Source: Arcobacter sp. LA11 (GTDB taxonomy: Bacteria; Campylobacterota; Campylobacteria; Campylobacterales; Arcobacteraceae). From it: DNA of 64,000 nt. Both the position numbers and the translations under genes were made by a program. The notes under the pieces are model-generated. The model saw nothing but the letters and a program-made list of their open reading frames with translations, was not told where the DNA came from and did no database searches. This document shows positions 55,554 through 64,000 of the stretch, piece after piece. Within the stretch, counting starts at the first letter, position 1; every line of letters begins with the position of its first letter. The stretch is from NCBI RefSeq assembly GCF_001895145.1, contig NZ_BDIR01000015.1:29313-93312 (forward strand), in the 5' to 3' direction.

Positions 55554-57041
55554 TTATATTCCAAAATATTCTTTCATAGCTTCTTCATGTCTTTGATTAT
55601 CTGTAATTTTCTTAGATAAATCAACTTTCTGAACTTTCACCTTTTTTTTATTTTTTAAATTAACTAAAACATTCTCTAAAAATTTATCTTCCAAACTCTT
55701 TAATTTTGATAACTCATTTCGAACATATGTTAAATCTTTATTTTTAGGAATTATATAGGGTGTTACAATAACAATAAGATTTTTATTTTTCCTATTTTCT
55801 AATCTGTTTTTAAACAATTCTCCAATAAGTGGAATTTCACTAGCTATTGGTATTTTCTCAATACTCTTTTCATTTTTATTTTCTATTAGACCTCCGATAA
55901 TTACGCTTTCACCATTATTTACAATTGCAGTAGTTTTAACTTCTTTTTTTGATGTATCAGGATTAAAATTAACACTATTTGTATTTTTTATACCCTCGAT
56001 AATTGTATTAATATCTAAGATAACTTTATTTTTAGACGATATTCTAGGTTTTACTTTTAAAGTAAGCCCTATATCTTCCCTTTGAAAACTATTTTTAGTT
56101 GTTCCTCCATCAGTTGTGGTACTTGCAGTTTGAATAGAAACTGTTTCTCCTACATAAATTGAACTCTCTTTATTATTTAAACATAAAATTGATGGTTCTG
56201 AAATAATATCCAAAGCATATGTTTTATTTAATAGACTTAAAGAAGCCCCTAAAGCTAAAGAAGATGAGACATTAGGAATTTTCAAACCTAATAAACTAGT
56301 ATCTATAGCAATTGCATTACCACCATTTAAATTAGATGAAAAAGTATTTAATCCCCCACTATGAACTTTCCCACCTAAAATACCAAATCTAAAACCAATA
56401 TCTTCAACTAAATTATCATCTACTTCAACAATTTTTGCTTTTACATAGACTTGTGATTTAATCACATCTAACTTTCTAATAATATATTTTAAGTTATTTA
56501 CATCATCTTTAATTCCATCAATGATTATTGAATTATTCTCTTCATCAATTGCAATACTTGGTTTTCTATTATTTTTATATTTTCTTTGAGAAATTAGGGT
56601 TTTTAAAATATTTTCTAAACTTTTTGCTTCAATATTTATAAGAGAAATTACTTCTGTACTATTAACTATCTCATCGTCATATTTAACAATATCAATTTTT
56701 CTTTTTACTTTTTTAGAACTTTTTTCTTTTATAGTTATTTTGTTTAGTAAAACATCACTTTTAATAACTCTTAAAATATTCCCAGACTCTACTAAACTAT
56801 ATCCATTATCTTCTAGACTATATTTTAAGATACTCAATAAGTTTTCTTTTTTTATAGGTTCATTAGAAATAAAATCAACTTTACCTTTTATCTCTTTTGT
56901 AACTAAAATACTTTTATTTATCTTCTTTGAAGTGATTTTTATAAGTTCCATAATTTTAAGATTTTTAAAATTTATATTTATTAGATCATTATTAGAATGA
57001 ACTTGTAGAACAAAAAGAATAACTAGTAAAATATATTTCAT
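55554..57041 (-). CDS. Orphan shortened secretin (GspD paralogue)
   Basis: The 495-residue protein resembles GspD of the main operon through its signal peptide and N0 domain (ININFKNLKIMELIKITSKK, about 20-95), one N-domain (about 130-200) and the secretin core (FGILGGKVHSGGLNTF, LNNKESSIYVGETVSIQT). The stretch between is about 155 residues shorter, so the N1 and N2 domains are missing. The VPGFGDIP motif is altered to IPIASEIPLIGELF. The C-terminal tail (HEEAMKEYFGI) matches the other GspD (HEQRVKEFLGQ). No other secretion gene is adjacent. Confidence 0.85.
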   Translation of the reverse strand: MKYILLVILFVLQVHSNNDLININFKNLKIMELIKITSKKINKSILVTKEIKGKVDFISNEPIKKENLLSILKYSLEDNGYSLVESGNILRVIKSDVLLNKITIKEKSSKKVKRKIDIVKYDDEIVNSTEVISLINIEAKSLENILKTLISQRKYKNNRKPSIAIDEENNSIIIDGIKDDVNNLKYIIRKLDVIKSQVYVKAKIVEVDDNLVEDIGFRFGILGGKVHSGGLNTFSSNLNGGNAIAIDTSLLGLKIPNVSSSLALGASLSLLNKTYALDIISEPSILCLNNKESSIYVGETVSIQTASTTTDGGTTKNSFQREDIGLTLKVKPRISSKNKVILDINTIIEGIKNTNSVNFNPDTSKKEVKTTAIVNNGESVIIGGLIENKNEKSIEKIPIASEIPLIGELFKNRLENRKNKNLIVIVTPYIIPKNKDLTYVRNELSKLKSLEDKFLENVLVNLKNKKKVKVQKVDLSKKITDNQRHEEAMKEYFGI

Positions 57042-57094
57042 TATAACTCCAAATTTCTGAAATTATATTAGAAAATTACTTATAATATTATTTA

Positions 57095-57667
57095 TTATAA
57101 TATATTGACTTCTCTTGGTTTTTCTTTTTTTAAACTTTCCAATTGTTCTTTAGTTAAAGAAAGAGTTAATTTAATATCATTGTTAAAGTCTTTATCTAAA
57201 ATTTTTATTTCTAATCTATTTAATATATATTCTATTTTAGATAATAAAGGATATCCAAGTTGTATTGAAACTATCTCTAGCTTTTGGTATTTATACAATA
57301 CACTATTTTTTATAACTAAATTTACAGCATCACTATAAGCTCTAACCAATCCACCAGTACCAAGTTTAACCCCACCAAAATATCGTACAATAATTACAGC
57401 ACTATTAATCAAATCATTACCAGTTAATACATTTAAAGAAGGTTTTCCACTAGTTCCTTTTGGCTCACCATCATCACTACAATTTTCTACTATTTGATCA
57501 AATTCATTTAAATATCTATATGCATATACAAAATGTCGACCTTTGGAATGTTCTTCTTTTAACTTTTTCATCAAAGAATCAAAGTTTTCATATGAAGTTA
57601 AATATGCAATAAATTTAGATTTTTTTTCTTCGTAAGTTTGAGTGAACTCTTCTTTTATAAAATACAT
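57095..57667 (-). CDS. YigZ/IMPACT family protein
   Basis: The 190-residue protein has the UPF0029 signature CSDDGEPKGTSGKPSLNVL at about residues 63-81 and VRYFGGVKLGTGGLVRAYSD at about 93-112, and a smaller C-terminal domain. The family may interact with translation (the eukaryotic member regulates GCN2), but its bacterial role is not settled. It is monocistronic and divergent from tlyA. Confidence 0.9.
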   Translation of the reverse strand: MYFIKEEFTQTYEEKKSKFIAYLTSYENFDSLMKKLKEEHSKGRHFVYAYRYLNEFDQIVENCSDDGEPKGTSGKPSLNVLTGNDLINSAVIIVRYFGGVKLGTGGLVRAYSDAVNLVIKNSVLYKYQKLEIVSIQLGYPLLSKIEYILNRLEIKILDKDFNNDIKLTLSLTKEQLESLKKEKPREVNIL

Positions 57668-57743
57668 AAATTATTGTACTAAAAAAGAATACAATAACTT
57701 ATAAATAATCAATAAAAAAGAAACATTTTTATATAATCACAAA

Positions 57744-58451
57744 ATGAGATTAGACCTATATTTAGTACAACAACCCAATATACAAAGTAGAAATAAAGCT
57801 CACGAAATAATAAAATCTAATAAAGTTAAAATAGATGGTAAAATAGTTTCAAAACCATCATTTGATGTTAATGAAAACTCAAATATTGAACTTTTAGAAG
57901 ACACTTTTTATGTAAGTCGTGCTGCATATAAACTAAAATACTTTTTAGATGAAATTAATATTCAAATAGAAAATAAAAACGCCCTTGATATAGGAAGTAG
58001 TACTGGTGGTTTTACCCAAATTCTATTAGAAAATAACGTAAGTAGCATTACTTGTGTAGATGTTGGTTCGAATCAACTCCATGAAAAAATAAAAGAAAAT
58101 AAAAAAATTAAATTCTTTGAAAACCAAGATATAAGAACTTTTAAAAATCAAAGTCACTTTGATATAGTTACTTGTGATGTTTCATTTATTTCTATACACA
58201 ATATATTAAATGATATTAATAAATTTGCAAAAAATAAAATTATAATTCTTTTTAAACCCCAATTTGAAGTTGGAACAAATATCAAAAGAGATAAAAAAGG
58301 TGTTGTAAAAGATAAAATTGCTATATTAAAAGCAAGAACTAGATTTATAGATGCTTGTAATCTACTAAACTGGAAACTAAATTATTTTGCACCAAGTAAA
58401 CTACAAGGAAAAGATGGAAATGAAGAAGAGCTCTTCTATTTTAGTAAATAA
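57744..58451 (+). CDS. tlyA: TlyA-family rRNA 2'-O-methyltransferase / hemolysin-like
   Basis: The 235-residue protein has an N-terminal S4 RNA-binding domain (RLDLYLVQQPNIQSRNKAHE) and a C-terminal FtsJ-type methyltransferase with ALDIGSSTGGFTQILLENN (about 77-95) and a CDVSFISIHNI motif. Mycobacterial TlyA methylates C1409 of 16S and C1920 of 23S rRNA; the Campylobacterota type may act only on 23S. The 3' end overlaps ribF. Confidence 0.9.
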   Translation: MRLDLYLVQQPNIQSRNKAHEIIKSNKVKIDGKIVSKPSFDVNENSNIELLEDTFYVSRAAYKLKYFLDEINIQIENKNALDIGSSTGGFTQILLENNVSSITCVDVGSNQLHEKIKENKKIKFFENQDIRTFKNQSHFDIVTCDVSFISIHNILNDINKFAKNKIIILFKPQFEVGTNIKRDKKGVVKDKIAILKARTRFIDACNLLNWKLNYFAPSKLQGKDGNEEELFYFSK

Positions 58452-59256
58452 AAATACTATAACTGCAATAGCAATAGGTGGATTTGACGGTATGCATCTT
58501 GCACATCAAGAATTATTTAAAAACCTTGGAAATCATGGAGGCATAGTTGTAGTTGAATCAGGTTATGCAAATATAACACCTAAAACTTATAGACAAGAAT
58601 ATACGAATTATCCAATATATTACTATGTTCTAGAAGATATTAAACATTTGACAGGAGAAGAGTTTATACATCTATTAAAAGAAGAATTCCCTTCTTTAGA
58701 AAAAATTGTAGTTGGTTTTGATTTCTGTTTTGGGAAAAATAGAAAAAACTGTATTCCTGAGTTAAACTCACTATTTGATGGAGAAGTTATAGTTGTAAAA
58801 GAAGTGAAAAACAATGAAATAGCTGTCCATTCAAGAGTAATAAGAGAATATTTAAAAATTGGTGATATAAAAACAGCAAATGAACTTTTAAACAGAAAAT
58901 ATAAAATCTTTGGAAAACAAATTAAAGGTCAAGGATTAGGTTCAAAAAGTTTTGTACCAACAATCAATATAAAAGTTACAGACTTTATTTTACCAAATGA
59001 AGGTGTTTATGCAACAAGAACTATTATAAATGAAAAAAAATATAATTCAGTAACTTTTTTAGGGCATAGAATTACAACTGATGGAAGTTTCGCAGTTGAA
59101 ACTCATATATTAGAAGAAGATATCAAAAATATGTATAATCTGGTACAAATAATATTCATAGAAAAGATAAGAGAAAATCAAAAATTTGAAAAATTTGAAG
59201 ACTTAAAAGTACAAATCATTAAAGATATAGATCAAGCAAAAATAATTTTAAACTAA
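58414..59256 (+). CDS. ribF: Riboflavin kinase / FAD synthetase
   Basis: About 280 residues from the ATG at 58414, which follows AAGGA; the ATG six bases later (58420) is equally possible, and one at 58387 lies deep inside tlyA. The FAD synthetase domain has AIAIGGFDGMHLAHQEL and VVGFDFCFGKN. The flavokinase domain has GKQIKGQGLGSKSFVPTINI, LPNEGVYATRT and the closing acidic KIRENQKFEKFEDLKVQI. It turns riboflavin into FMN and FAD. Confidence 0.93.
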   Translation: MEMKKSSSILVNKNTITAIAIGGFDGMHLAHQELFKNLGNHGGIVVVESGYANITPKTYRQEYTNYPIYYYVLEDIKHLTGEEFIHLLKEEFPSLEKIVVGFDFCFGKNRKNCIPELNSLFDGEVIVVKEVKNNEIAVHSRVIREYLKIGDIKTANELLNRKYKIFGKQIKGQGLGSKSFVPTINIKVTDFILPNEGVYATRTIINEKKYNSVTFLGHRITTDGSFAVETHILEEDIKNMYNLVQIIFIEKIRENQKFEKFEDLKVQIIKDIDQAKIILN

Positions 59257-59307
59257 TAAAATTATTTGATAAATAGTTATTAAACTTCATTTAGATAAAA
59301 TAAATAC

Positions 59308-60018
59308 ATGACAGATAAGGTATTTGAAAAATCAATCAGCAAACAATTTGAATTTGACGAAGAAGTAGCATCAGTATTTGATGATATGCTTAATCGTTCA
59401 GTTCCTTTCTACAAAGAAATGCAAAGACTTACTATAAACTTTGCAGTAAACTTTCTTGATGAAAAAGATAAAGTATATGATTTAGGTTGTTCTACTGCAT
59501 CAACACTTATAGAGCTTAGTAAGCACTCTGCACCAAATTTAGAACTTATTGGAGTAGATAACTCTGAGGCAATGCTAAATCGTGCAAGAAAAAAATCAAA
59601 AGCATTTGGTGTTGATATTAAATTTATAAATGATGATTTACATAATATTTCTTATGATGATGCAAAACTAATTATTTCTAATTATACTTTACAATTTATT
59701 CGTCCACTTCAAAGAGAAAAATTAGTAAAAAAAATCTATAATAACCTACGAAAAGAAGGAATATTTATTTTTAGTGAAAAAGTAATTTCATCTAATAAAA
59801 TTCTAGATAAACAATATATCGATGAATATTATGAATTTAAAAAAACACAAGGTTATAGTGAATTTGAAATTTCTCAAAAAAGAGAAGCATTAGAAAATGT
59901 TTTAATACCTTACACTGAAGAAGAAAATAAAAAAATGATACTTGATGCAGGATTTGACCACTGTGAAACACTTTTTAAGTGGGTAAACTTTGCTACATTT
60001 ATTGCAATAAAGAAATAA
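59308..60018 (+). CDS. cmoA: Carboxy-S-adenosyl-L-methionine synthase
   Basis: The 236-residue protein has the CmoA start [20 protein letters not shown], the SAM-binding [18 protein letters not shown], and the late [23 protein letters not shown]. CmoA converts SAM and prephenate to carboxy-SAM for the cmo5U34 tRNA wobble base made by CmoB. The cmoB gene is not in the window. Confidence 0.95.
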   Translation: MTDKVFEKSISKQFEFDEEVASVFDDMLNRSVPFYKEMQRLTINFAVNFLDEKDKVYDLGCSTASTLIELSKHSAPNLELIGVDNSEAMLNRARKKSKAFGVDIKFINDDLHNISYDDAKLIISNYTLQFIRPLQREKLVKKIYNNLRKEGIFIFSEKVISSNKILDKQYIDEYYEFKKTQGYSEFEISQKREALENVLIPYTEEENKKMILDAGFDHCETLFKWVNFATFIAIKK

Positions 60019-60037
60019 TATACAAAAGGGAAACTAT

Positions 60038-60544
60038 ATGTTAAAAATTGGACAAACTGCACCAAGTTTTTGTGCACTGAACCAAGATGATATTGAAATT
60101 TGTTCAAGGGATTTGTTAGGGAAATGGATTGTTTTATACTTTTATCCAAAAGATTTAACTCCAGGATGTACAACTCAAGCTTGTGACTTTACAGAAAAGG
60201 AAGCCGAGTTTGACAATTTAGATGCAATTATTCTAGGAGTAAGTCCAGACGATACCGAAAAACATAGAAAATTTATAGAGAAAAAAGAACTATCAATAAC
60301 ATTATTATCTGATACAGAAAAAAAGATGTGTGAAGACTATGGGGTATGGCAATTAAAAAAATTCATGGGAAAAGAGTATATGGGAGTAGTTAGAAGTACT
60401 TTTATTATAAACCCTGAAGGAAATATTTCAGCAGTTTGGGAAAAAGTCAATGTAAGAAAAAAGAAAACTGTAAAAGGTGAAAAAATAGAAATTTTACATG
60501 TTAATGAAGTGAAAGAAAAACTTCAAGAATTACAAGCTAATTAA
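60038..60544 (+). CDS. bcp: Thiol peroxidase, Bcp-type peroxiredoxin
   Basis: The 168-residue protein has the peroxidatic Cys44 and resolving Cys49 in YPKDLTPGCTTQACDFTE, the five-residue spacing of two-cysteine Bcp/PrxQ enzymes. GVVRSTFIINPEG is the C-terminal family motif. It reduces hydrogen peroxide and organic peroxides with thioredoxin. Confidence 0.96.
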   Translation: MLKIGQTAPSFCALNQDDIEICSRDLLGKWIVLYFYPKDLTPGCTTQACDFTEKEAEFDNLDAIILGVSPDDTEKHRKFIEKKELSITLLSDTEKKMCEDYGVWQLKKFMGKEYMGVVRSTFIINPEGNISAVWEKVNVRKKKTVKGEKIEILHVNEVKEKLQELQAN

Positions 60545-60552
60545 GGAAAAAA

Positions 60553-61638
60553 ATGAAACTATTATCAAAAAGTTTAATAACTATCTTTGCTACAGTTATA
60601 TTAGCACAAGGATTAGAAGCTAATACAACTATTTGTTACAAAAAGAATTGGAAATCACCATCTACCATAGAAACTACAAAATTAGATGGGGGAGAATGTA
60701 ATGGTAATTTATCTTTTAAAGATATGCAAAAAAAAGGATGGTATTTAAAAGATATTAAAATAGAACGTACAAAAGATGGATTAAACTATTCGTATATCTT
60801 AACTGACAAAAAATTAGTTGATATAAATAATAGTACTTTCATGGATAATAAATATACTAAATTAGACTATAAGCCAATGGCAACTAGAATCACTAATGTT
60901 ACAGATGAAAATGCGACAATTAACATTGGAAATTTAAGAACTGGACAAAGTGCAATTATACAACACAATTATGAAAATTCTAAAACCTTAATTGTTTCAA
61001 ACGCCTACGTAATAAAATCAAATGAAACAAGCTCTACTTTAAAGTTTATACCTTTTTTAGATATCAAACAAAATGCAATTCCAACATCAAATAGAGCTCC
61101 TGAAAATGGCGATATTGCTATATTAAACTATTTATACGATGCGTCATTAATTATTGCTCCATCACAAGATGCTTTTACAGCTACAAGAACAAAATATAGA
61201 GATAATAACTTCTTACATTCAGATTTATTTGGAGCAAAACTTAAAATAGAAAGAGAACCTTTACCTTCAAAAGAAATTATCCAAGAATTTGCAATTGAAC
61301 AAAATCTAGGAACAATCTTTTTTATAATTGGTAGTAAAGTTTATGTTGTTGATTCAAAAACATTTGCAATTTTAGATGAAGATACAATCTCATATAACTT
61401 TGTAGAAAGTGAAAAAATGCCTTTTTATACAAGAGTAGAAAAAATTGAAAAATCAGAAATTGAGAAATTACTAAATTGGAAAAATATTGTTTCTTTAAAG
61501 TTTTTAGACTTTTTAGATGATGACAAAAGAACAGAAGAAGAACAATTACTTGAAGATGAAATAGAATCAGGAGAACTTGTTTTAGATGGTGCTATGTATA
61601 ATAATTATTACAAGACAATCTTAGGAATCAATAAATGA
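60553..61638 (+). CDS. PgbA/PgbB-like plasminogen-binding N-terminal domain protein
   Basis: The 361-residue protein has a signal peptide (cut near LEANT) and an N-terminal region of about 75 residues with two Cys (ICYKKNWK, GGECNGN). A domain follows with the Campylobacterota PgbA/PgbB features: NLRTGQSAIIQHNY, APENGDIAILNYLYDASLII, SDLFGAKLKIEREPLPSKEI. The Helicobacter proteins were described as binding host plasminogen, but in an Arcobacter-type organism the role is open. It overlaps glcD by 4 bp. Confidence 0.75.
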   Translation: MKLLSKSLITIFATVILAQGLEANTTICYKKNWKSPSTIETTKLDGGECNGNLSFKDMQKKGWYLKDIKIERTKDGLNYSYILTDKKLVDINNSTFMDNKYTKLDYKPMATRITNVTDENATINIGNLRTGQSAIIQHNYENSKTLIVSNAYVIKSNETSSTLKFIPFLDIKQNAIPTSNRAPENGDIAILNYLYDASLIIAPSQDAFTATRTKYRDNNFLHSDLFGAKLKIEREPLPSKEIIQEFAIEQNLGTIFFIIGSKVYVVDSKTFAILDEDTISYNFVESEKMPFYTRVEKIEKSEIEKLLNWKNIVSLKFLDFLDDDKRTEEEQLLEDEIESGELVLDGAMYNNYYKTILGINK

Positions 61639-63023
61639 TAGATGAAAAACACTTAGACTATATAAAAAATATAGTTGGTGAAGAAAATGTAAAAGCTGAT
61701 AAAGCACATCTTATTGCGTATTGTTACGATGCAACAAAAGAAAGGTTCGAACCAGATGCAGTTGTCTTTCCAAGAAAGGAACAAGACATATCAAAAATAT
61801 TAAAATATTGTAATGAACAAAAAATAGTAATTGTTCCAAGAGGTGCAGGTTCTGGTTTTACAGGAGGAGCATTACCAAGCGAAGGTGGAATAACACTATC
61901 ACTTGAAAGACATATGAATAAACTACTTGAAATTGATATGGAAAATATGGTTGGAGTTGTACAACCAGGACTTATTAATATGGAATTTCAAAAAGCAGTT
62001 GAAAAAGTAGGTCTATTTTATCCACCAGATCCAGCAAGTGAAGATTACTCTACACTTGGAGGAAATGTATCTGAAAATGCAGGAGGTATGAGAGCAGCAA
62101 AATATGGAATTACAAAAGATTATGTAATTGCATTAAGAGCAGTATTACCAAATGGTGAGATTATTACTTGTGGTAAAAAAACTATCAAAGATGTTGCAGG
62201 ATACAATACAGCCGGTATATTAATTGCTAGCGAAGGAACTCTAGCAATCATCACAGAAATCACTTTAAAACTAATTACAAAACCAAAATTTAAACAAACA
62301 TATATGGGTGTTTTTCCAGATGTAAATAAAGCTATGAATGCAGTATTTAAATCTCTTGCTGCAGGAGCAAATCCAGTAGCAATGGAATTTTTAGATGCAT
62401 TAGTGATTAAAGCATTAAAACAAAAATTTCCTCAAATAGAATTACCTGAAAATGCAGGAGGAATTTTAGTAGGAGATGTAGATGGAAGCTCACAAGCAGA
62501 GATTGAATCACAACTTAAAACACTAAAAGAATCATTTGCACAATATGGATCAGTTGATTTTATTGAAGCAGAAGATGAGACACATGGTAAATCACTATGG
62601 TTTGCAAGAAGAAATGCATCACCTGCAACTATGATTTACGGTACTAAAAAATTAAATGAAGATATTTCAGTACCAAGAAGTAAACTTCCTGAAGCACTAG
62701 ATGAAATTTATAAAATTGGTGATAAATATGGTTTTAATGTACCTTGTTTTGGACATGCAGGAGATGGGAACATCCATGTAAATGTAATGGTTACAGATAA
62801 AAATAATGAAAAAGAAATGGAAGATGGACATAAAGCAATTGAAGAAATTTTCCAATTAGTTGTAGATATGGGTGGAACACTTAGTGGTGAACATGGAATT
62901 GGTTTATCAAAAGCTCCATTTATGGATATTGCATTTAATCAAGCAGAATTAGAATTATTTAAAAATATAAAAAAAGCATTTGACCCAAATAATATACTTA
63001 ATCCACATAAAATGGGATTATAA
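61635..63023 (+). CDS. glcD: FAD-linked oxidase, glycolate oxidase subunit GlcD
   Basis: The 462-residue protein has the FAD-binding VPRGAGSGFTGGALPSEGG (about 73-91), DPASEDYSTLGGNVSENAGG and the C-terminal GHAGDGNIHVNVM and SGEHGIGLSKAPFM, all standard for GlcD and related D-lactate dehydrogenases. The electron-acceptor subunits GlcE/GlcF are not adjacent, so D-lactate cannot be excluded as substrate. Confidence 0.9.
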   Translation: MIDEKHLDYIKNIVGEENVKADKAHLIAYCYDATKERFEPDAVVFPRKEQDISKILKYCNEQKIVIVPRGAGSGFTGGALPSEGGITLSLERHMNKLLEIDMENMVGVVQPGLINMEFQKAVEKVGLFYPPDPASEDYSTLGGNVSENAGGMRAAKYGITKDYVIALRAVLPNGEIITCGKKTIKDVAGYNTAGILIASEGTLAIITEITLKLITKPKFKQTYMGVFPDVNKAMNAVFKSLAAGANPVAMEFLDALVIKALKQKFPQIELPENAGGILVGDVDGSSQAEIESQLKTLKESFAQYGSVDFIEAEDETHGKSLWFARRNASPATMIYGTKKLNEDISVPRSKLPEALDEIYKIGDKYGFNVPCFGHAGDGNIHVNVMVTDKNNEKEMEDGHKAIEEIFQLVVDMGGTLSGEHGIGLSKAPFMDIAFNQAELELFKNIKKAFDPNNILNPHKMGL

Positions 63024-63036
63024 AATAGGATAAATA

Positions 63037-63831
63037 TTGGAAGAACCAGAAATTGTAAAGCAACCAATTAAGACTTTACTTAAAGCATTAGACTCATTTT
63101 TTAATGATGATACAACATATTATGCTGCAAGTCTTAGTTTCTTTACTATATTTTCTATTCTTCCTATTATCGCCTTACTTATTGCTATAATCTCTAGTTT
63201 AGATATAGTGCAAGACTATCTTGACATATTTATAAAATATACATTTGATATTTTAAATCCAACCCACTCAGAATCATTTATAAGTACTTTTCAAAACTAT
63301 GTATCAAATTCAAGTAAACTGGGGTTTCTTGGTATTTTATATATGCTTTTCGTATTTATTATGTTTTTTAAAGACTATGAATATATTGTAAATAAAATTC
63401 ACAAAGCAAAAAGAAAACCATTATTACAATCTTTCTTTTTTTATCTATTTTTCTTAGTAACCTTACCTTTAATGTTAGCCGCATTAAATATAGCACTATC
63501 GTTTTATAATAATAGTATATTTAACTCCATAGTAACTTTTATTTTTGCATGGTTTATATTTTTTGGATTATTCAAATTAAGTGTAAATAAACATATACAT
63601 GTAAAAGCAGCTCTAATATCATCACTATTTACTTTAATTACGTTAACAATAACAAAGAATCTATTTATCTACTATGTTGTGTATAATAAGACATATACAA
63701 CTATCTATGGTTCGCTTGCTATCTTACTATTTTCATTCTTTTGGATATATATTTCATGGATAATATATCTATATGGAATAAAAATGTGTCATAGATTAAA
63801 TATGCAAGAAGAATTAAAATTACGAACTTAA
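63037..63831 (+). CDS. YihY/BrkB-family inner-membrane protein
   Basis: The 264-residue protein starts with TTG, seven bases after AGGA. It has six membrane segments and the family features DDTTYYAASLSFFTIFSILP (about 19-38) and SLAILLFSFFWIYISWIIYL near the end. The family was once linked to ribonuclease BN by mistake; its function is unknown. It lies 13 bp after glcD. Confidence 0.88.
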   Translation: MEEPEIVKQPIKTLLKALDSFFNDDTTYYAASLSFFTIFSILPIIALLIAIISSLDIVQDYLDIFIKYTFDILNPTHSESFISTFQNYVSNSSKLGFLGILYMLFVFIMFFKDYEYIVNKIHKAKRKPLLQSFFFYLFFLVTLPLMLAALNIALSFYNNSIFNSIVTFIFAWFIFFGLFKLSVNKHIHVKAALISSLFTLITLTITKNLFIYYVVYNKTYTTIYGSLAILLFSFFWIYISWIIYLYGIKMCHRLNMQEELKLRT

Positions 63832-63904
63832 TTAAAAACGTATAATAGAAGAGATAAAAATAAACATCTTAAAAAGAAATATGAACCTTAATAAAAAAAG
63901 AAGA

Positions 63905-63980
63905 TGGAGCTCACAATCGGAGTTGAACCGATAACCTCTTCCTTACCATGGAATTGCTCTACCATTGGAGCTATGCAAGC
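63905..63980 (-). tRNA. tRNA-Thr(GGT)
   Basis: A 76-nt cloverleaf with acceptor GCTTGCA/TGTGAGC (two G-T pairs), D-stem GCTC/GAGC, anticodon loop ATGGTAA (anticodon GGT), T-arm ATCGG/CCGAT and encoded CCA. The outermost anticodon-stem pair is an A-G mismatch. Confidence 0.93.
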
Positions 63981-64000
63981 AAATAAGAAGAAATAATCCT

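Overview
The window looks like chromosome from an Arcobacter-type member of Campylobacterota (Epsilonproteobacteria). Support is the very low GC and A/T-rich codon use, genes packed in long same-strand runs with 1-20 bp overlaps, Campylobacterota-typical families (a plasminogen-binding-like PgbA/B protein, a probable DUF5644-type protein, HAHQWRQPL-type histidine kinases, pseudopilins starting MKKAF/MKKSF), and common TTG starts. Assignments rest on reading the translations; no database search was possible.

Layout. 1-5.2 kb (minus): cell-envelope genes (lipopolysaccharide kinase-like fragment cut by the window edge, dgkA, an LpxL/HtrB-type acyltransferase, waaC), then ppx/gppA, a 2[4Fe-4S] ferredoxin and an inositol-monophosphatase-like gene. 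5.2-11.0 kb (minus): gltD and gltB. 11.3-15.5 kb (plus): a TRAP dicarboxylate transporter with two very similar binding proteins (one soluble, one lipoprotein) plus DctQ and DctM. 15.6-26.0 kb (minus): a nearly complete type II secretion operon in the order G-H-F-K-L-M-N-C-D-E-I/J-J-accessory. 26.1-35.7 kb: a toxin-like island. Its core is a 2265-residue exported protein (SpvB/TcdB-type N-terminus, eight FG-GAP Ca-binding repeats, RHS repeats, RHS core, variable C-terminus). A small membrane-anchored ORF is translationally coupled to its 3' end, and five small exported cysteine-containing proteins lie on both sides. 35.7-42 kb: two sensor kinases, a response regulator, an EI24 membrane protein, and a radical SAM/SPASM gene that has lost its ATG. 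41.9-43.4 kb: three identical tRNA-Gly(TCC) genes, a tRNA(CAT) and tRNA-Ser(GCT), with a Nudix gene and a small immunity-like ORF between two of the tRNA-Gly copies. 43.6-63.8 kb: mainly housekeeping (diguanylate cyclase, pyrF, nusB, ribH, kdsA, K+ channel, FMN glutamate-synthase-like protein, murA, tlyA, ribF, cmoA, bcp, glcD, brkB/yihY), plus an orphan shortened secretin at 55.6-57.0 kb. A tRNA-Thr(GGT) closes the window.

How the genes may work together. The strongest candidate for an undescribed system is the 26-35 kb island. An RHS/SpvB protein with a Sec signal peptide, a TTGA-coupled possible immunity protein and five small secreted proteins sits directly upstream of, and co-oriented with, a dedicated type II secretion operon. 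This suggests a T2SS-exported toxin or adhesin whose accessory small proteins could be binding subunits. A second secretin 30 kb away shares the C-terminal tail of the operon's GspD but lacks its N1 and N2 domains. Export through this T2SS, toxicity and immunity are inferences from gene order and domain layout.
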